A DNA stretch of 64,000 nucleotides, taken from Platerodrilus igneus. Taxonomy: Eukaryota > Arthropoda > Insecta > Coleoptera > Lycidae. Positions 44,549 to 57,276 of the stretch are shown here, in pieces (within the stretch, counting starts at the first letter, position 1; each line of letters starts with the position of its first letter). The position numbers were made by a program, and so were the translations under genes. The stretch lies in assembly GCA_036346225.1 (NCBI GenBank), contig JARFIW010001188.1, forward strand, positions 434,001 to 498,000, in the 5' to 3' direction. A model generated the notes under the pieces. It worked only from the letters and a program-made list of their open reading frames with translations, was not told where the DNA came from and did no database searches.

Positions 44549-46767
44549 CGCGTAAGTTATATGTAAAGAGGGATAGATAAGTCAAGAGGGTAATTTTGTA
44601 AGGATCTTGTATATAGAAAACAGGAATACATTATTTACGCTTCAAATTAATTAGTTTTACTTAAAACAAAAGGATAATAGCGTACATTTGTATCAATAAA
44701 TCGTAATTTTAAAGTTGCATAGAGTGGACGCTTGGTAGGGCATAAAAAAATTCAAGGAGAATGCGAGGACAATTAGCTTTAATATTCTAAGATTGTAAAT
44801 CGAGCACATCAAAAAATAAGGGAAAGCTTTTGTGTACAGAGTATATAAAATCGATAATGTAAACAAATATGTTCATTTAACTAACAAAGCGTTCATTAAA
44901 AACAAATCCTAGAAAATCTACGGGTTAAACAACTTGGGAAAATACAATTTTAAACTGGCAAACAGTTCACAGAAAGGAAAGGCAGACAAATAAACAATTC
45001 AAGAAATCATAATGTACGTTGAAACATAATTCTTTAGAAATTTGAGCTAACGACCGAAGCGAAGGTTAAGAAACAGCAGGTGGTTTGAAAATAAAGCAGA
45101 GACGGAATATAAATAGCATAGGGTAAAAGAGGATGAAAAATAACAGACGTTGTATAAAACAGCCATTAACACGCGATAAAACAACCATTTAAAACACGCG
45201 ATAAAACAGCTATTTAAAGCACGCGATAATTTGTAGAGGCTAACATTAATATTGATTTTAAGTTGCTATAGTGGGATTTTAACAAAGACAGCAAATATGA
45301 GTTACACGAGAATAGCATATGTGAACGATAGACCTACAATGGGGGGAAATGTTTGATTGGCTGATTGCGAGTGGAGTGAGAGACGTTTCTAGGAGTATTG
45401 CGACCGTTGTGCAAGTTAATCAGTATTTTCGGATTAAAGCTACGGGGTATCAAAAATTTCTGAATTTTAAAAGATCGTTGTGTTTTGGATTTTCAGAATC
45501 GGTAAAAGTAGAGGTGAATTTCAATGAAAGTAGGGTGCAGGAGGTAGGTTGGAACGCTTATAAATACACTAGGAGACGTAGTGGGGCTCTCTTACTTCTT
45601 CTGTTCGCTTCAGACCTACATGGTGTAACATCTTTGTTAAAAATTTGTAAATCGGTGATTGTGCAGTCCGTTTAATTTAAATTAAAAGTGTTTGAAAGCA
45701 CGAGTAGGTGCTATGTCATAAACGAGGCTGTAAGTAAATACGAATAACGAACAAAAGATGTTACTAAGGTAAGCGAGCCTAGATATTTTAAGGAACGAGG
45801 GTGCTGGTTGTATGGAAGATTCAGAAGCTAACTAAGATATTTGGACAATTATATGGGTAGCTGTATGGAAGGCATCTGCATAGAATTGGAGGAACAAATG
45901 GAAATAAGTTTGATGTACATGTAGCAGAGGGAAGTTTGGTGGAATGCAACGACAAGGATTTGGTGGACGACAACTTCAGAGGTGATGTTGCAAAAGCATA
46001 CACCAGGTAGAGAAATTGGTTTTCTTTTGTTATTGCTTGAACATTTTGTGCTGGTATTTTGTGTTAGAGTGATTTGACATATTTGGTGAATATTTCATGA
46101 ACATAAAATCTAATTTGAAGGTTATATGAAAAAGACAATTTGAATTTATTATTTGAAGGTATAAATACATGACGTATAATTTGATGTAAAGAGTAAACGG
46201 GTCTTTAAAATACTTTGAAACAAAAGCAATTTAGTTATGCATTCAGAGTAATTGGGTTTATACTGAGCTCACCATGGACCAGGGTAAATTTCAATTTAGG
46301 GTTTCAAGGTAGGCCCATCTACTTAAACTGTATATAAAGAAGTGTTGAAATAAATTAAATTCATTAAATTTAAAAGGATTTATTGGTTGAGATTGTGAAA
46401 ATTTATGAAGATGTTTATATCCAATTTTGTAAATATTAAGCTGGTGACGTAAATTTTTGATTTGTATGAATAAAAAGGTTGTATGTTTCGTTGAAATATT
46501 TGATTGGTAATTTTTATTTAGTAGTCTAAGTGAGAGAGAGTAAGCATAGGATGGGTAAATATCTCTGAAGAAGCTGGACGCAGAGCTAGCCGTGGTATGC
46601 AGATTTAGGGGAGATTTTCCAGAGATATTGGAATTTTATTTTTTTTCAGAAAATTTTATGACAGTCCAATTGGTGGGGCACGATTTTAGAGCTTAACCAC
46701 TGCAATTTTTATCAGCCCAGCGGGAGGGCTCGATGGTAATCCCGAAGACTATAGAATATAAGTTTAC
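43089..46767. other. AT-rich region, no recognised gene
   Basis: About 3.7 kb with a pure (AT)n run at 44504-44546. A 108-codon plus-strand frame at 45349-45675 (MFDWLIASGVRDVS start) is not recognised and is probably not a gene. A plus-strand stretch at 45900-46000 could encode EGSLVECNDKDLVDDN-like text without family resemblance. No TE ends identified. Confidence 0.5.
45152..45223 (+). repeat. Three-unit ~25 bp tandem repeat
   Basis: Units of 22, 25 and 25 bp of the form GATAAAACA(G/A)C(C/T)ATTTAAA(A/G)CACGC. Confidence 0.85.
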
Positions 46768-47376
46768 TATACATAAATTATATGACTTAAACCTGATTTA
46801 AACAACAAACAACACTTATTCATGGCATACAGCTTGGTTAAACTTTTAAAATTAATTACGGCAACACAATTAAAATGTAACACAGTCAATTGGATAAAAT
46901 AAATAAATAAATAAATAAATTAACATATAACAACATGCAGTTAAACCTAATCATACGGCGCAACAAGCATAACTAAACTAATCCTATTTAATAATTGATC
47001 ATGTTGTCACATGGTCATAATCTAAAACCTGTAAGTCATAATCTAAAACCTATATCTTAATAATTTAATGGACAAATGGAACTTATTAAGATATAGGTTT
47101 TAGATTATGACTTACAGGTTTTAGATTATTACCATGTGACAACATGATCAATTATTAAATAGGATTAGTTTAGTTATGCTTGTTGCGCCGTATGATTAGG
47201 TTTAACTGCATGTTGTTATATGTTAATTTATTTATTTATTTATTTTATCCAATTGACTGTATTACATTTTAATTGTGTTGCCGTAATTAATTTTAAAAGT
47301 TTAACCAAGCTGTATGCCATGAATAAGTGTTGTTTGTTAAGTTTAAATCAGGTTTAAGTCATAGTAATTTATGTAG
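46768..47376. repeat. Large foldback: ~295 bp arms, 19 nt spacer
   Basis: The left arm (46768-47063) and right arm (47083-47376) are reverse complements with only a few substitutions and small indels. Examples of paired words are TACGGCAACACAATTAAAAT and ATTTTAATTGTGTTGCCGTA. Both arms contain the internal tetranucleotide run TAAATAAATAAA/TTTATTTATTTA. The spacer is 47064-47082. No coding sequence. The near-identity means a recent inversion duplication, or active maintenance as a foldback element. Confidence 0.95.
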
Positions 47377-47430
47377 ACACAGCTTAACTGTTTGATTTTA
47401 ATTGTAATAATCTTCATTAAATTTTTCAGT

Positions 47431-47490
47431 CTATGAAGAAGGCATAAAGTCAATGCCGAAACGTTGAATAAAATTCAATTTGACGCTGTA
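47431..47490 (+). ncRNA. Hammerhead-like motif, PLE terminal-repeat style
   Basis: TGAAGA (47434-47439) is followed by a stem GGCAT-8 nt-ATGCC, then GAAAC (47458-47462), then a small TTGAAT-AAA-ATTCAA hairpin. This matches the order UGANGA-stem II-GAAAC of hammerhead ribozymes described in Penelope-like element terminal repeats. However, the base expected to be C before UGA is A, and I could not place the cleavage site. The sequence CGAAACGTTGAATAAA is comparable to CGAAACGTAAATAAA at the ends of the PLE at 59.6-63.9 kb. Confidence 0.4.
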
Positions 47491-47567
47491 GTTTTATCTG
47501 GTAGAACGAGTGCATCCCAAGATTTTAATCAAATCAGTTGTTTACTTACTCGTTCGAGAAATAATAC

Positions 47568-47604
<37 letters not shown>

Positions 47605-48204
47605 TTATATATATGACGTGATAAAGAGGCCACGAGAAGTCATTGAAACCCAAATTCTACAAATAAATCCCACCAAGATATAAAAGAATCCGAAAAATAG
47701 AAATTTCCGTAAAATCATGAATGATCTGTATGATATAAGCGTACTCTTATTCATTAAAGTGCTAAGCAAGAATGCAATTGCGCGTGTATAAATAATCACC
47801 CTGTATGATATAAGCGTATTGTAAATACATAGCAAATAATGTAAGTCGAATGCAAATTGATCACTCTACAATAAATACAAAGTCATTTATTTTCACTTAT
47901 TAATTATTATCAATACATTTTTGTTGCATATAAAAATGCTCTTCATTTGCTGTAAATAGCATAGGGTAGTGCTAGCTTTACACATTTTGCATAAGGGGTC
48001 ATATGAATGTTGTTAAAAAAAATAACGGTTTAATCTTAATGTGCATTAAAAACATATTTTACCGCGAAAGCAAATGTTTTTTTATAGAATAGCATCTCGT
48101 TTGTATTATAAAGCTTTAAATTAATCGTATAAAGTGACTTTTGAATTACATAAATTCATTTTAAATAAAGAATATTCTAGAATATTAGAAATAGAGAAAG
48201 GATG
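47491..48204. other. AT-rich spacer
   Basis: Contains an (AT)n run at about 47570-47598. No gene seen; the 76-codon frame at 47605-47835 is not supported. Confidence 0.5.
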
Positions 48205-49653
48205 AATCAAAATTTTTAGTACTCTCGTATTAGGTGGGGTTTTACCAAAAATTGAATATAGCCCAAAAAAGCAACTTTTGAAAACTGTAAAATAGGTCTA
48301 ATAAAAGAAGAACGCTACTGTAAAACTGCAGTATCAAAACTTGAGAACCTCACTTAACCAAAAATTTCTTTTTCAAAGTTAAAGATTTTTATAATACACT
48401 TCACTCATATTATGTGGAGTTTTACCAAAAAGTGAATACAGCCTGAAAAAATCCACTTTTTGAAAAAAATGCAAATTGGTTTTCATTAAGCGAGAATGCA
48501 ACTGCAATACTGGTGTGTCAAAGTCGAGAGATTCTCACCTAACTCAAATATTTTTCTTTCAAAGTTAGAAAATTTTTAGTATACGCTCGTATTAGGTAGT
48601 GTTTTCCGCAAAAGTGAAAATAACTCGCAAAAAGCAACTTTCTGTATTTGCAAATGAGGTCTTATTAAGCAAGAAGGCAGCCGCAAGACTGCAGTGTCAA
48701 AAGTCAAAAACTCCTCACATAACTCAAATACGTTTCTTTCAAAGTTACAGAATTTTTAGTATACGCTTGTATAAGATAAGGTTTTATTATAGCCTGAATA
48801 TAGTCCGAGAAAAGCAACTTTCTGAAAAACTGCGAATTAGGTCTTATTAAGCAAGAATATAACTGCAAGACTGCATTGTCAAAAGTCAAGAACTCGTTAC
48901 CTAACTCAAAAGTTTTTCTTTCAAAGGTAGAAAATTTTTAGTATACGCTCGAGTTAAATAGTTTTGCCAAAAAAATGAATACATCCCGAAAAAACAACTT
49001 TTTGAGAAACAGCAAATTAGTGTTTATTAAGCAGTGATGCAGATGCAAGTTTGCAGTGTCAAAAGCCAAGGACTCCTTACCTTACTTGAAAATGTTTCTT
49101 TCAAAGTTAAAGAATTTTTAGTATACGCTCATATTAGGTACGGTTTTAACCAAAAATGGACATAGCTCGAAAGGACAGTTTTTTGAAAAACTGCAAATTA
49201 GGTCTTATAGAGCAAGAACGCAACTGCAAGACTACAGTGCCAAAGGTTGGGGACTCGCCGCCTAACTCAAAAATTTTTCTTTCGAAGGTAGAGAATTTTA
49301 AGTATACGCTAGTATTAGGTAGGGTATTACGTAAATTTGGATATAGCCCGAAGAAAGTAACTTTTTGAAAAACTACAAAATACATCCTATTGAGCGAGAA
49401 TACAACTGCAAGACTGCAGTGTCAAATGTGGAGGATTCCTCACATAATCCAAATATTTTTCTTTCAAAGTTAGAGAATTTTTAGTATACCTTTGTAGTTG
49501 GTAGGGTTTTAACCAAAAGTGAATATAGCTCGAAGCAAGCAACTATTTGAAAAACTGCATGTTAGTTCTTATTAAGCAAGCATGCAACTGCAAGACTGTA
49601 TTATCAGACGTTGAGGCCTCCTCACCTAACTCAAAAATTTTTCTTTAAAAGTT
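48205..49653 (+). repeat. ~180 bp satellite array, left block (~8 units)
   Basis: The recurring landmark TTTCTTTCAAAGTTAGAGAA occurs near 48561, 48741, 48923, 49103, 49284, 49465 and 49648, spaced 180-183 bp. The unit also contains TTTTTAGTATACGCTCGTAT, AGGTAGGGTTTTACC, AGTGAATATAGCCCGAAAAA, CTTTTTGAAAAACTGCAAAT, CTTATTAAGCAAGAATGCAA and CTGCAAGACTGCAGTGTCAA. Units look ~75-85% similar to one another, so the array is old. Open frames across units do not coincide from unit to unit and are not genes. Confidence 0.95.
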
Positions 49654-51451
49654 GTCACGGTAACTTTCTGAAATTGAGAGATTCTGCATGAAATGACAAC
49701 GACCCTAATTAAAAACGCTAATCTAAATCTTTTGTGTTATTCTCAAATAATAACAAGTTCAATGTTCAAATATTAAAACCATCTTGCATAAAAATGTTCC
49801 TCAATACGTGAAATATATCCCATAACCTTCTGTCAATGCATTAAAAACCAAACAAGCATTTGCTTCTTATAAACACTTTAAATTCCTTGAAATATTTGCT
49901 CCTCAAATCACTTTAAATACGGTCTCGTCCTTGGAAATACATACTTTGTTATGTTCATTCGTTTTTCGTCGAAATAAATGCTATTGTAAAACCACTTCTA
50001 AAATCGAAAAGCTCGCCTTAGCTATTCTTCGTAAAATATTATAACCGCTGCTCATTATATTTGCTGGTCGTTAAAACTACTTCTAAATAGATTCTTTAGA
50101 AAGTTTAAATGCTTAAATGTGTTTGTTATTTGCTCGTATTCCATGAAATTCTGTCTTGTTATATCTGCACGTGTTCGTTGCTCAAGTTTTACTGGTAGTA
50201 ACATTCCTCCTCATTAAGTTATTGCGAGAATATTTATAGCGTGAATCGATAATCATACAAACTCCTATTCTCTTCTAAAAAGCCAGGCCACTTTATATGC
50301 TTCACAATAGTTTTAGCTGTCTATATTGCGGAGGTATTTTAAAATGTAGTTTGCTTTCCCCTGCGTACAACGAAATTCAGGAGAATTAATTATCGTATTT
50401 TGTTTTCTGAATTCTAGGAAGGTTTTCCCGTTGTATATATTTTCGCTTACCTTCTCAGAATATTCTACACCAATATCGGTGGAAATGGTTTTATATTTCC
50501 CTTTCATGGTTTTCAAAGCTGTATAAATACAACTCAAACTTTGAAAAGATCTTTCTTAATTTATTCGACTTCTCATGTGATTCGACTTCGCTCTTTGATA
50601 CTTCTAATATACAACGTCTTTTGAGCGTTGTAAAGTCGCGCTTTTAAAATGCGTTGATGCTAGTGCAATGCAGTTAATTTGTTCTAGCCCCAGCTGAATT
50701 TCGTGAGATGGTACCAGAAAGAAGATAGCTCCAGGTACAGTATGTTTTTCTGTTTGTTTTATTTTGTGTTACTGTTTTTGAAGATAGACACTTGCTTTTG
50801 ATTCATTCTACAATACATTGCAGACCGACGTTAACAAACGCTCACAAACTCGACTAATTATGTATAAATTACTGTAAGAATTTTAATGCGTTTAAAGCGC
50901 TTTTCTTCTATTTGCTTTTTACTGTTTAAATTAATGTGAACGTCAACAATACACTGTTTAAAATTTTAATGATACGAGAAGCATTTCCTACAGATTTTCT
51001 TTTACCGACTATTATTATTTCGATATTTCTTGTACATATTTAAGATTGGAACATATTGTAAGTATGCTTGTAATTAGATAGTAAGATGTTATGCTTGATA
51101 TTTTTGAGGTTTAGGTTATACTATATTATATGTAAACTTGCGCTTTATGTACATCACGTTGTAACAAACCATTACGTAACTATGTATTTTCGACGTTTGT
51201 AAACATTTCTTTGGCATTGCATGTTCTCCTTCGTGTGCGTAATATAAATTTATTTGTTACTGAGGTTTCCAATTCTTTTCTTTCTAGGTTACCCACCCCA
51301 CTCTCTGGCGTTTTTAAGCTAGCCCGAACTCTGATTCCTTTGGAGTTCGATTCTGTCTCTGTGTTTTGTTGCGGTATTCGATGTAGGCAATTTTCTACTA
51401 CTTACTGTGCTGCGTTCTTTCTTGTCCGCACAGAATACCGTAACAGGTAAC
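49654..51451. mobile_element. 1.8 kb unidentified insert in the satellite
   Basis: The satellite unit breaks after AAAGTT (49648-49653) and resumes with AAAGTT (51452-51457) at the same unit position. This implies a 6 bp target duplication around a 1798 bp insertion. The insert begins GTCACGGTAAC and ends ACCGTAACAGGTAAC. The ends share a GGTAAC word, but I see no convincing inverted or long terminal repeat and no coding motif. A non-autonomous element of unknown class is the simplest reading. Confidence 0.55.
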
Positions 51452-54345
51452 AAAGTTAGGGAATTTTTAGTACACTCGTATTAGGCAGAGTTCTGCCCAA
51501 GTGAATGTAACACGAAAAAGCAAAACTTCTTTAAAAATGGAAAATTAAAGCTTATCAAACAAGGATTCAGCTACAAATGTGTGGTGTGGAACTTCGAGAA
51601 CTCCTTACGTAACTTAACAATTTTTCATTCAAAGTTAGAAAATTTTTGTATGCGTTCGTATTGGGTAGGGTTTTACCAAAATGTGAATTTAGTCCGAAAA
51701 AAGAAGCTTTTTGAAAAACAGCAAGTTATGGCTTATTTACCGAGAATGCGATTACAAGAGTGCTGTGTCAAAAGTCAAAAAATTTTCTATCAGCGGAAGA
51801 GAATTTTTATATGCGCTCGTATTAGGCAGTGCTTTACCAAAAAGTGATTATAGTACGAAAAAAGGCAAAGTTTTGAAAAACGATATATTAGGTATGGTTG
51901 TACTAAAAAGTGAATATAGTGAGAAAAAAGAAACTTTTTGAAAAACGGCAAGTTAAATGTTATTAACCGAGGATGCGACTACAAGAATGCTGGTCAAAAG
52001 TCAAATATTCCTCACCTAACTTAAAATTTATTCTTTCAAGCTTAAAGAATTTTTTGAATATGTTGGTATCAGGTAGGGCTGTAACCAAAAGTGAATATAT
52101 TGCGAAAAAATGGCAAATTAATGCCTATCAAACCAGGATGCAACTATAGAACTGCCGTGACAAAAAGCGAAGACTCTTACCTAACTTAAACAAAGGTCGA
52201 GTTCTCTTCACAAAATTCAGGAATTTTTCTTGAAAGTTAGAGTATTTTTATTATACACTCGTATAATGTAGGGTTGTACTAAAAACTGAACACAGTTGGA
52301 AAAACTAACTTTCTGAAAAACGAAGAAATAGGGTTTATTAAGCGACAATGCAACTCCAAGACTGATGTGTCAAAAGTCGACGACTCCTTACCTAATAAAA
52401 CTTTTCTTTCGAAAGAGGATTTTAAGTACGATCGTATTAGGTATGGTTTTAAGAAAAGTCAATAAGGCCCAAAAAATGCAACTTTTATGAAAAATTGCAA
52501 ATTAGGTCTTATTAAGCAAGAACGCTACTGTTAGACTGCAGTGTCAAAACTTGAGACACCCTCACTTGATTAAAAAAAATTTTTTTCAAAGTTAAAGAAT
52601 TTTTATAATACCCCTCACTCAAATTATGTGAGGTTTTACCAAAAAATGAATACAGCCAGACAAAATCAACTTTTTGAAAAACTGCAAATTAGTGTTCATT
52701 AAGCGAGGATGCAACTGCAAAAATGGTTTTGTCAAAAGTCGAGAGCTCCTCGCCTAACTCAAATATGTTCCTTTCAAAGTTACAGAATTTTTAGTATAGG
52801 TTAGTATTAGGTAGTGTTTTACCCAAAAGTGAACATAGCTCGCAAAAAGTAACTTTCTGAATGACTGCAAATTATCTCTTATTAAGCAAGAAGGCAGCTG
52901 CAAGACGGCAGTGTTAAAAATCGAAGACCTCACTTAACTCAAATACTTTTCTTCCAAAGTAAAAGAATTTTTAATATACGCTCGTATAAGAAAAGGTTGT
53001 ACTAAAACCTGAATATAGCCCGAGAAAAGAAACTTTCTGAAAAACTGTTAGTTAGGTCTTATTAAGCTAGAATGTAACTGCAAGACTACAGTGTCAAAAG
53101 TCGAGGTCTCCTTATCTCAAAAATGTTTTTTTAAAGGTAAAGAATTTTTAGTATACGCTCGTATTAGGTAATGTTTTACCAAAAGTGAATACAGCCTGAA
53201 TTAAACAAATCTTTGAAAAACGGCAAATTGGAGCTTATTAAGCAAAGTTTCAACTATAAAACTTCGGTGTCAAAGGTCGAGAATTTTTCTTGAAAATTAG
53301 GTATTTTTATTATACGCTCGTATTAGGAAGAGTTGTACTAAAAACTGAACATAGTCGGAAAAATTAACTTTTTGAAAAACGAAAAATTGAGTTTATTAAG
53401 CGAGAACGAAACTGCAAGATTGATGTGTCATAAGTCGAGTACTCTTTACCTAACAAAAGTTTTTTTGGAAAAATTTTTTTTCAAAGTTAAAGAATTTTTA
53501 TAATACACCTCACTTATATTATGTGGGGTTTTACCAAAAAGTGAATACCGCCTGAAAACTCCACTTTTTGAAAAATTTCTTATTAGGCGAGAATGCAACT
53601 GCAATGCTGGTGCGTCAAAAATCGAGGGCTCCTCACCTAACTAAAATATGTTTCTTTCAAAGTTACGTTCGTATTAGGTAGTGTTTTATCCAAAAGAGAA
53701 CAAAGCTCGCAAAAAGCCACTTATCTCTGACTTAACTCAAATACTTTTCTTTCAAAGTAAAAGAATTTTTATTAATATACGCTCGTATAAGATAAAGTTG
53801 TACTAAAACCTGATTATAGTCTGGAAAAAGCAACTTTCTGAAAAACTGCAAATTAGGTCTTATTAATCTAGAATGACTGCAGTGTCAAAAGTCGAAGACT
53901 CCTCACATAACTCAAATACGTTTTTTGTCAAAGTTAGAGAATTTTTAGTATACGCTTGTACAAGATAAAGTTTTATTATAGCCTAGATATAGTCCGCAAA
54001 AAGCAACTTTCTGAAAAACTGCTAATTAGGTCTTATTAAACAAGAATGTAACTGCAAGACTACAGTGTCAAAAGTCGAGGCCTTCTCACCTAACTCAAAT
54101 ATGTTTTTTCAAAGGTAGAGAATTTTTAATATACGTTCGAATTAGTTAGAGTTTTACCAAAAAATGAATATAACCCGAAAAAGCAACTTTTTGCAAAACA
54201 GCAAAATAGTGCTCATTAAGCAGGGATGCAGTTGCAAACCTAAGTGTCAAAAGTCGAGGATTCTTTAGCTAACTCAAGCATTTTTCTTTCAAAGTTAAAG
54301 AATCTAGTAGGTGCTCGTATTAGGTAATGTTCTATAATAGAAATA
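51452..54345 (+). repeat. ~180 bp satellite array, right block (~16 units)
   Basis: Same unit as the left block, with more internal deletions (for example near 51780-51900, 52400-52450 and 53540-53760). Landmarks TTTCAAAGTTA, TTAGTATACGCTCGTATTAG and GCAACTGCAAGACTGCAGTG recur to the end. The array fades out after TGCTCGTATTAGGTAATG at ~54335. Confidence 0.93.
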
Positions 54346-54499
54346 TTTTTAAAATGAAAAAATTTCATATGAAAGGTATTTAAAAATAAATATTCAAAAA
54401 AGATAAAAAACAAAAATTTTGATATTTAATTCTTATAGCTTTGCGTAGAGTAAAGTCAATATTGTGGTAGCCATATTATTTGTGTATAAAATCCAAATG
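54346..54499. other. Short AT-rich spacer
   Basis: Nothing recognised. Confidence 0.4.
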
Positions 54500-55268
54500 T
54501 CGATCATTTTTCAAAAAGTTATTTAAAACAGATTCATAAAATCTTTCTTTGTTATTTTGTAGCTTAATAAGAACACTTTTTCAATTGACATGAATGAAAG
54601 TTTGGAGAGCTTATCTTCTTGTGCTGAACGATTGTAAGCTTTTATTTGCTTCAAAGCTGAAAATTATGACTACGGATGCCGTGATTGTGGATATTGTCAC
54701 AATTAAAACTTCTAATTTATAAACTTCCTCGAGTCCCACGTTAAGTGCATTCTTATACATAAAATCAATGAGCTCATGTACGGGTTTATTTTAAAATTCA
54801 GGTAATGAATAAATAACGGTTAATTCACTTTTAAGTCTGATAAATCAAACACCCTCGAGCTTTTCATATTCAATATCGGGAAATTTTGTTTTAAAATAGA
54901 ACTTTTTACAATGCAACAAAATAAAATAATTGAATATCTCAATTGAATAATATCTAGTGTTAATTTGAAAACACCTTTTCTATAATTTCATAAAATACTC
55001 TGTGAAAATTCTTTTTCTTTTGTGTTGTAATCGCGGAATCGTCAATCTTTAACCTTTTTGCTGAACGCATGTTTTCATAGTATGTTGATGAATTGTGAGA
55101 TGAAATTTGATCATTTGCCAAATGGTACATCTCCTCAAATAAACTGTCATTTTTGCAGATTTCCTTCAAAGCATTTTTGCTGTAATTGAGTATGTCAAAC
55201 GATTTTGTTTGGAGAATATCGTATGGAACATTTGCACAAGAAAATATCTTTGAAAATAAACAAAGCAA
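54500..55268 (-). pseudogene. hAT transposase C-terminal remnant
   Basis: The minus-strand frame 55268-54960 has DILQTKSFDILNYSK, an R/K-rich SAKRLKIDD segment and HRVFYEIIEKVFSN. These match the region before the dimerisation domain of ZMYM1-like hATs. Broken translation at ~54700-54560 (VYKLEVLIV, then SLQSFS and DKLSKLSF) would be the degenerate dimerisation domain. No N-terminus or TIRs. Confidence 0.62.
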
Positions 55269-57276
55269 AAATTATCTTCAAATTCTTTTAGAAAAGCTGA
55301 ATACCTTGACATTTAACTGTAAAATACAATTATTTGACAACAAAAACACCGAAAACCAGTTTAATATTTTTTGAAAAGAATTGAAAATTTCTTACACATC
55401 AAAAAACACTCCTATTATATATTCATGATTGAATTAATTTATTGCAATTATTCATTAATTTAATAAGTAGACAAATATGAATTGGTGAAGTAGTGCTTGA
55501 TCAACATTTTCAGGCGATTTAAAACTACTGCCGATTTCAAATTTAATTGAAGTAAGGATAGAAAAATCAACATTTAACACACCAACTACGTCAAAACTGC
55601 CTCATATATTATTATGAACGCATTAAAAATTTATAAACTTAACATCAAAAACTTAGTAAGAACGCTTTAAATAATAAGTGCAAATAAATTATAATCCTGA
55701 AAAAAGAAATAACTTAAATTACACCTGAATAGATTTCTCAATGACAAAAAATGGCGATGGGGTGGATGAAAACCTGAAGCACATAGGCACTCGTTTTTCC
55801 AATTGATTTCGCGGATTTATAATAGCAATGGTGGTGTGTGTTTAATACATATACCTAAATGCAAAGGCGTTTTGAACTGCACAGCACGACCTACGCGTTC
55901 GAACTTTCTTGTACTCATATTTATCAATTTAGCGTTTAGAATTCAGCTTCTTAATTCCAACTTATTATTAATATAAATAACCAGCTATGTAAGTTTAATA
56001 AGTATAGTCGGAAATGTTAGTTTCAGGTGTTTCTCTTTTTTTCGCCCTGATGATGATAAATATAATACCGGAATTTAAATTTTTTTCGAATATTTCAAAG
56101 TGTACAACTAGCTCATTTTTGAGAAATCGTCACTGGGTAGCATATACAACAAAGATTTTGGCTTTTGTAAGGACAAAAAGTGAAGAAAATAAAGGTGGAT
56201 TACTAAGATATAATGTTTTAGCAAGAATAATAATAAATGCTAATTCGAACAAAATTCAAAAAATTACGTAATCATAAACATACCTTGAACTTTACAATCG
56301 CGTATCCCAAATGTGGCGTTTGACGTTGGCAGCATTGAGTATTTTTGACACACAACCGCTATGAAACAATGATAGAAAGCAACTGAATTAGGACTTGATG
56401 TCTGCTAGTTCTCATTAAAGTATTTCACTTCGTAGCACTAATAGCACTGTAAGTTAAGCACCAACGTCTAAATTGAAGTTTAAAAGCATGTTAAATCGTT
56501 ATATCAAAAAAACATGGAAATAATTTTAAGCAACTCAATTTTTAAATCAGTGCTGCAATTCATTTATTTTTCAATTGCTCATCACGTAAAATAATAATCT
56601 AGGCATTAATATATCATGCACCCAATCACTAGGTGCATTGCAATGGGATCTAAATTAGGAAACCCACGACCGTTAAACGTCATACTTAATTTTCGTTATT
56701 TATATTACCTCTTTAAGTTATTTATGTTGAAATATGAATATCCAAATGCTCTTAGATATTCTGTATGAATTTTTGGGGACTATTAAATCTCAAGAAGTAT
56801 ACACTCGACGTTTATCACTATTAGTTACTGAAAGGTCACTTAAAACTTCGAAATAATGTGAATTTTTCAATGTGATTAATGAAAACCACGTTTGATCAAA
56901 AACTCGTTATAAAAATATTTTTACTTGTTTAACAGATCGTTCTATATTAGAACTATAAACGCTTGAACTTACGTATCCAAAGTTTATTGTGTTTGAATGG
57001 TTATAGACTTTACTAATATGATCCAATTTCATTAAAATTCTCTCTGTTAGAAAATGTTTGACAATATATTTGCTTAGTTACTTTAAGAAGTTCCAAGTTG
57101 TACAATTATGAATACTAATAGCAAACAAAGTATTAAGTACACACATTTAAGGAAATAAACACGTATTTCATAAAAAAAAATTTTTAAATATGAGGTAGTC
57201 TATGCTCTACCGGATGGTTTGACCGACTACTTGAAGTCATTATGTCAATGGTTAAAGTTTTGTTTTAATATTAACT
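55269..57276. other. AT-rich region, no recognised gene
   Basis: About 2 kb. An 85-codon plus-strand frame at 56014-56271 is unrecognised. No repeats stand out. Confidence 0.5.

Noticed and set aside
45349..45675. 108-codon plus-strand frame
   Set aside because: No recognisable domain, no neighbouring gene structure and no splice-supported context. Treated as chance.
48599..51941. Several 60-90 codon frames in the satellite
   Set aside because: They fall in different phases of successive repeat units and have no protein-like conservation.
48205..54345. CRISPR-like array
   Set aside because: Repeats are contiguous 180 bp tandem units without spacers, and the genome is eukaryotic.
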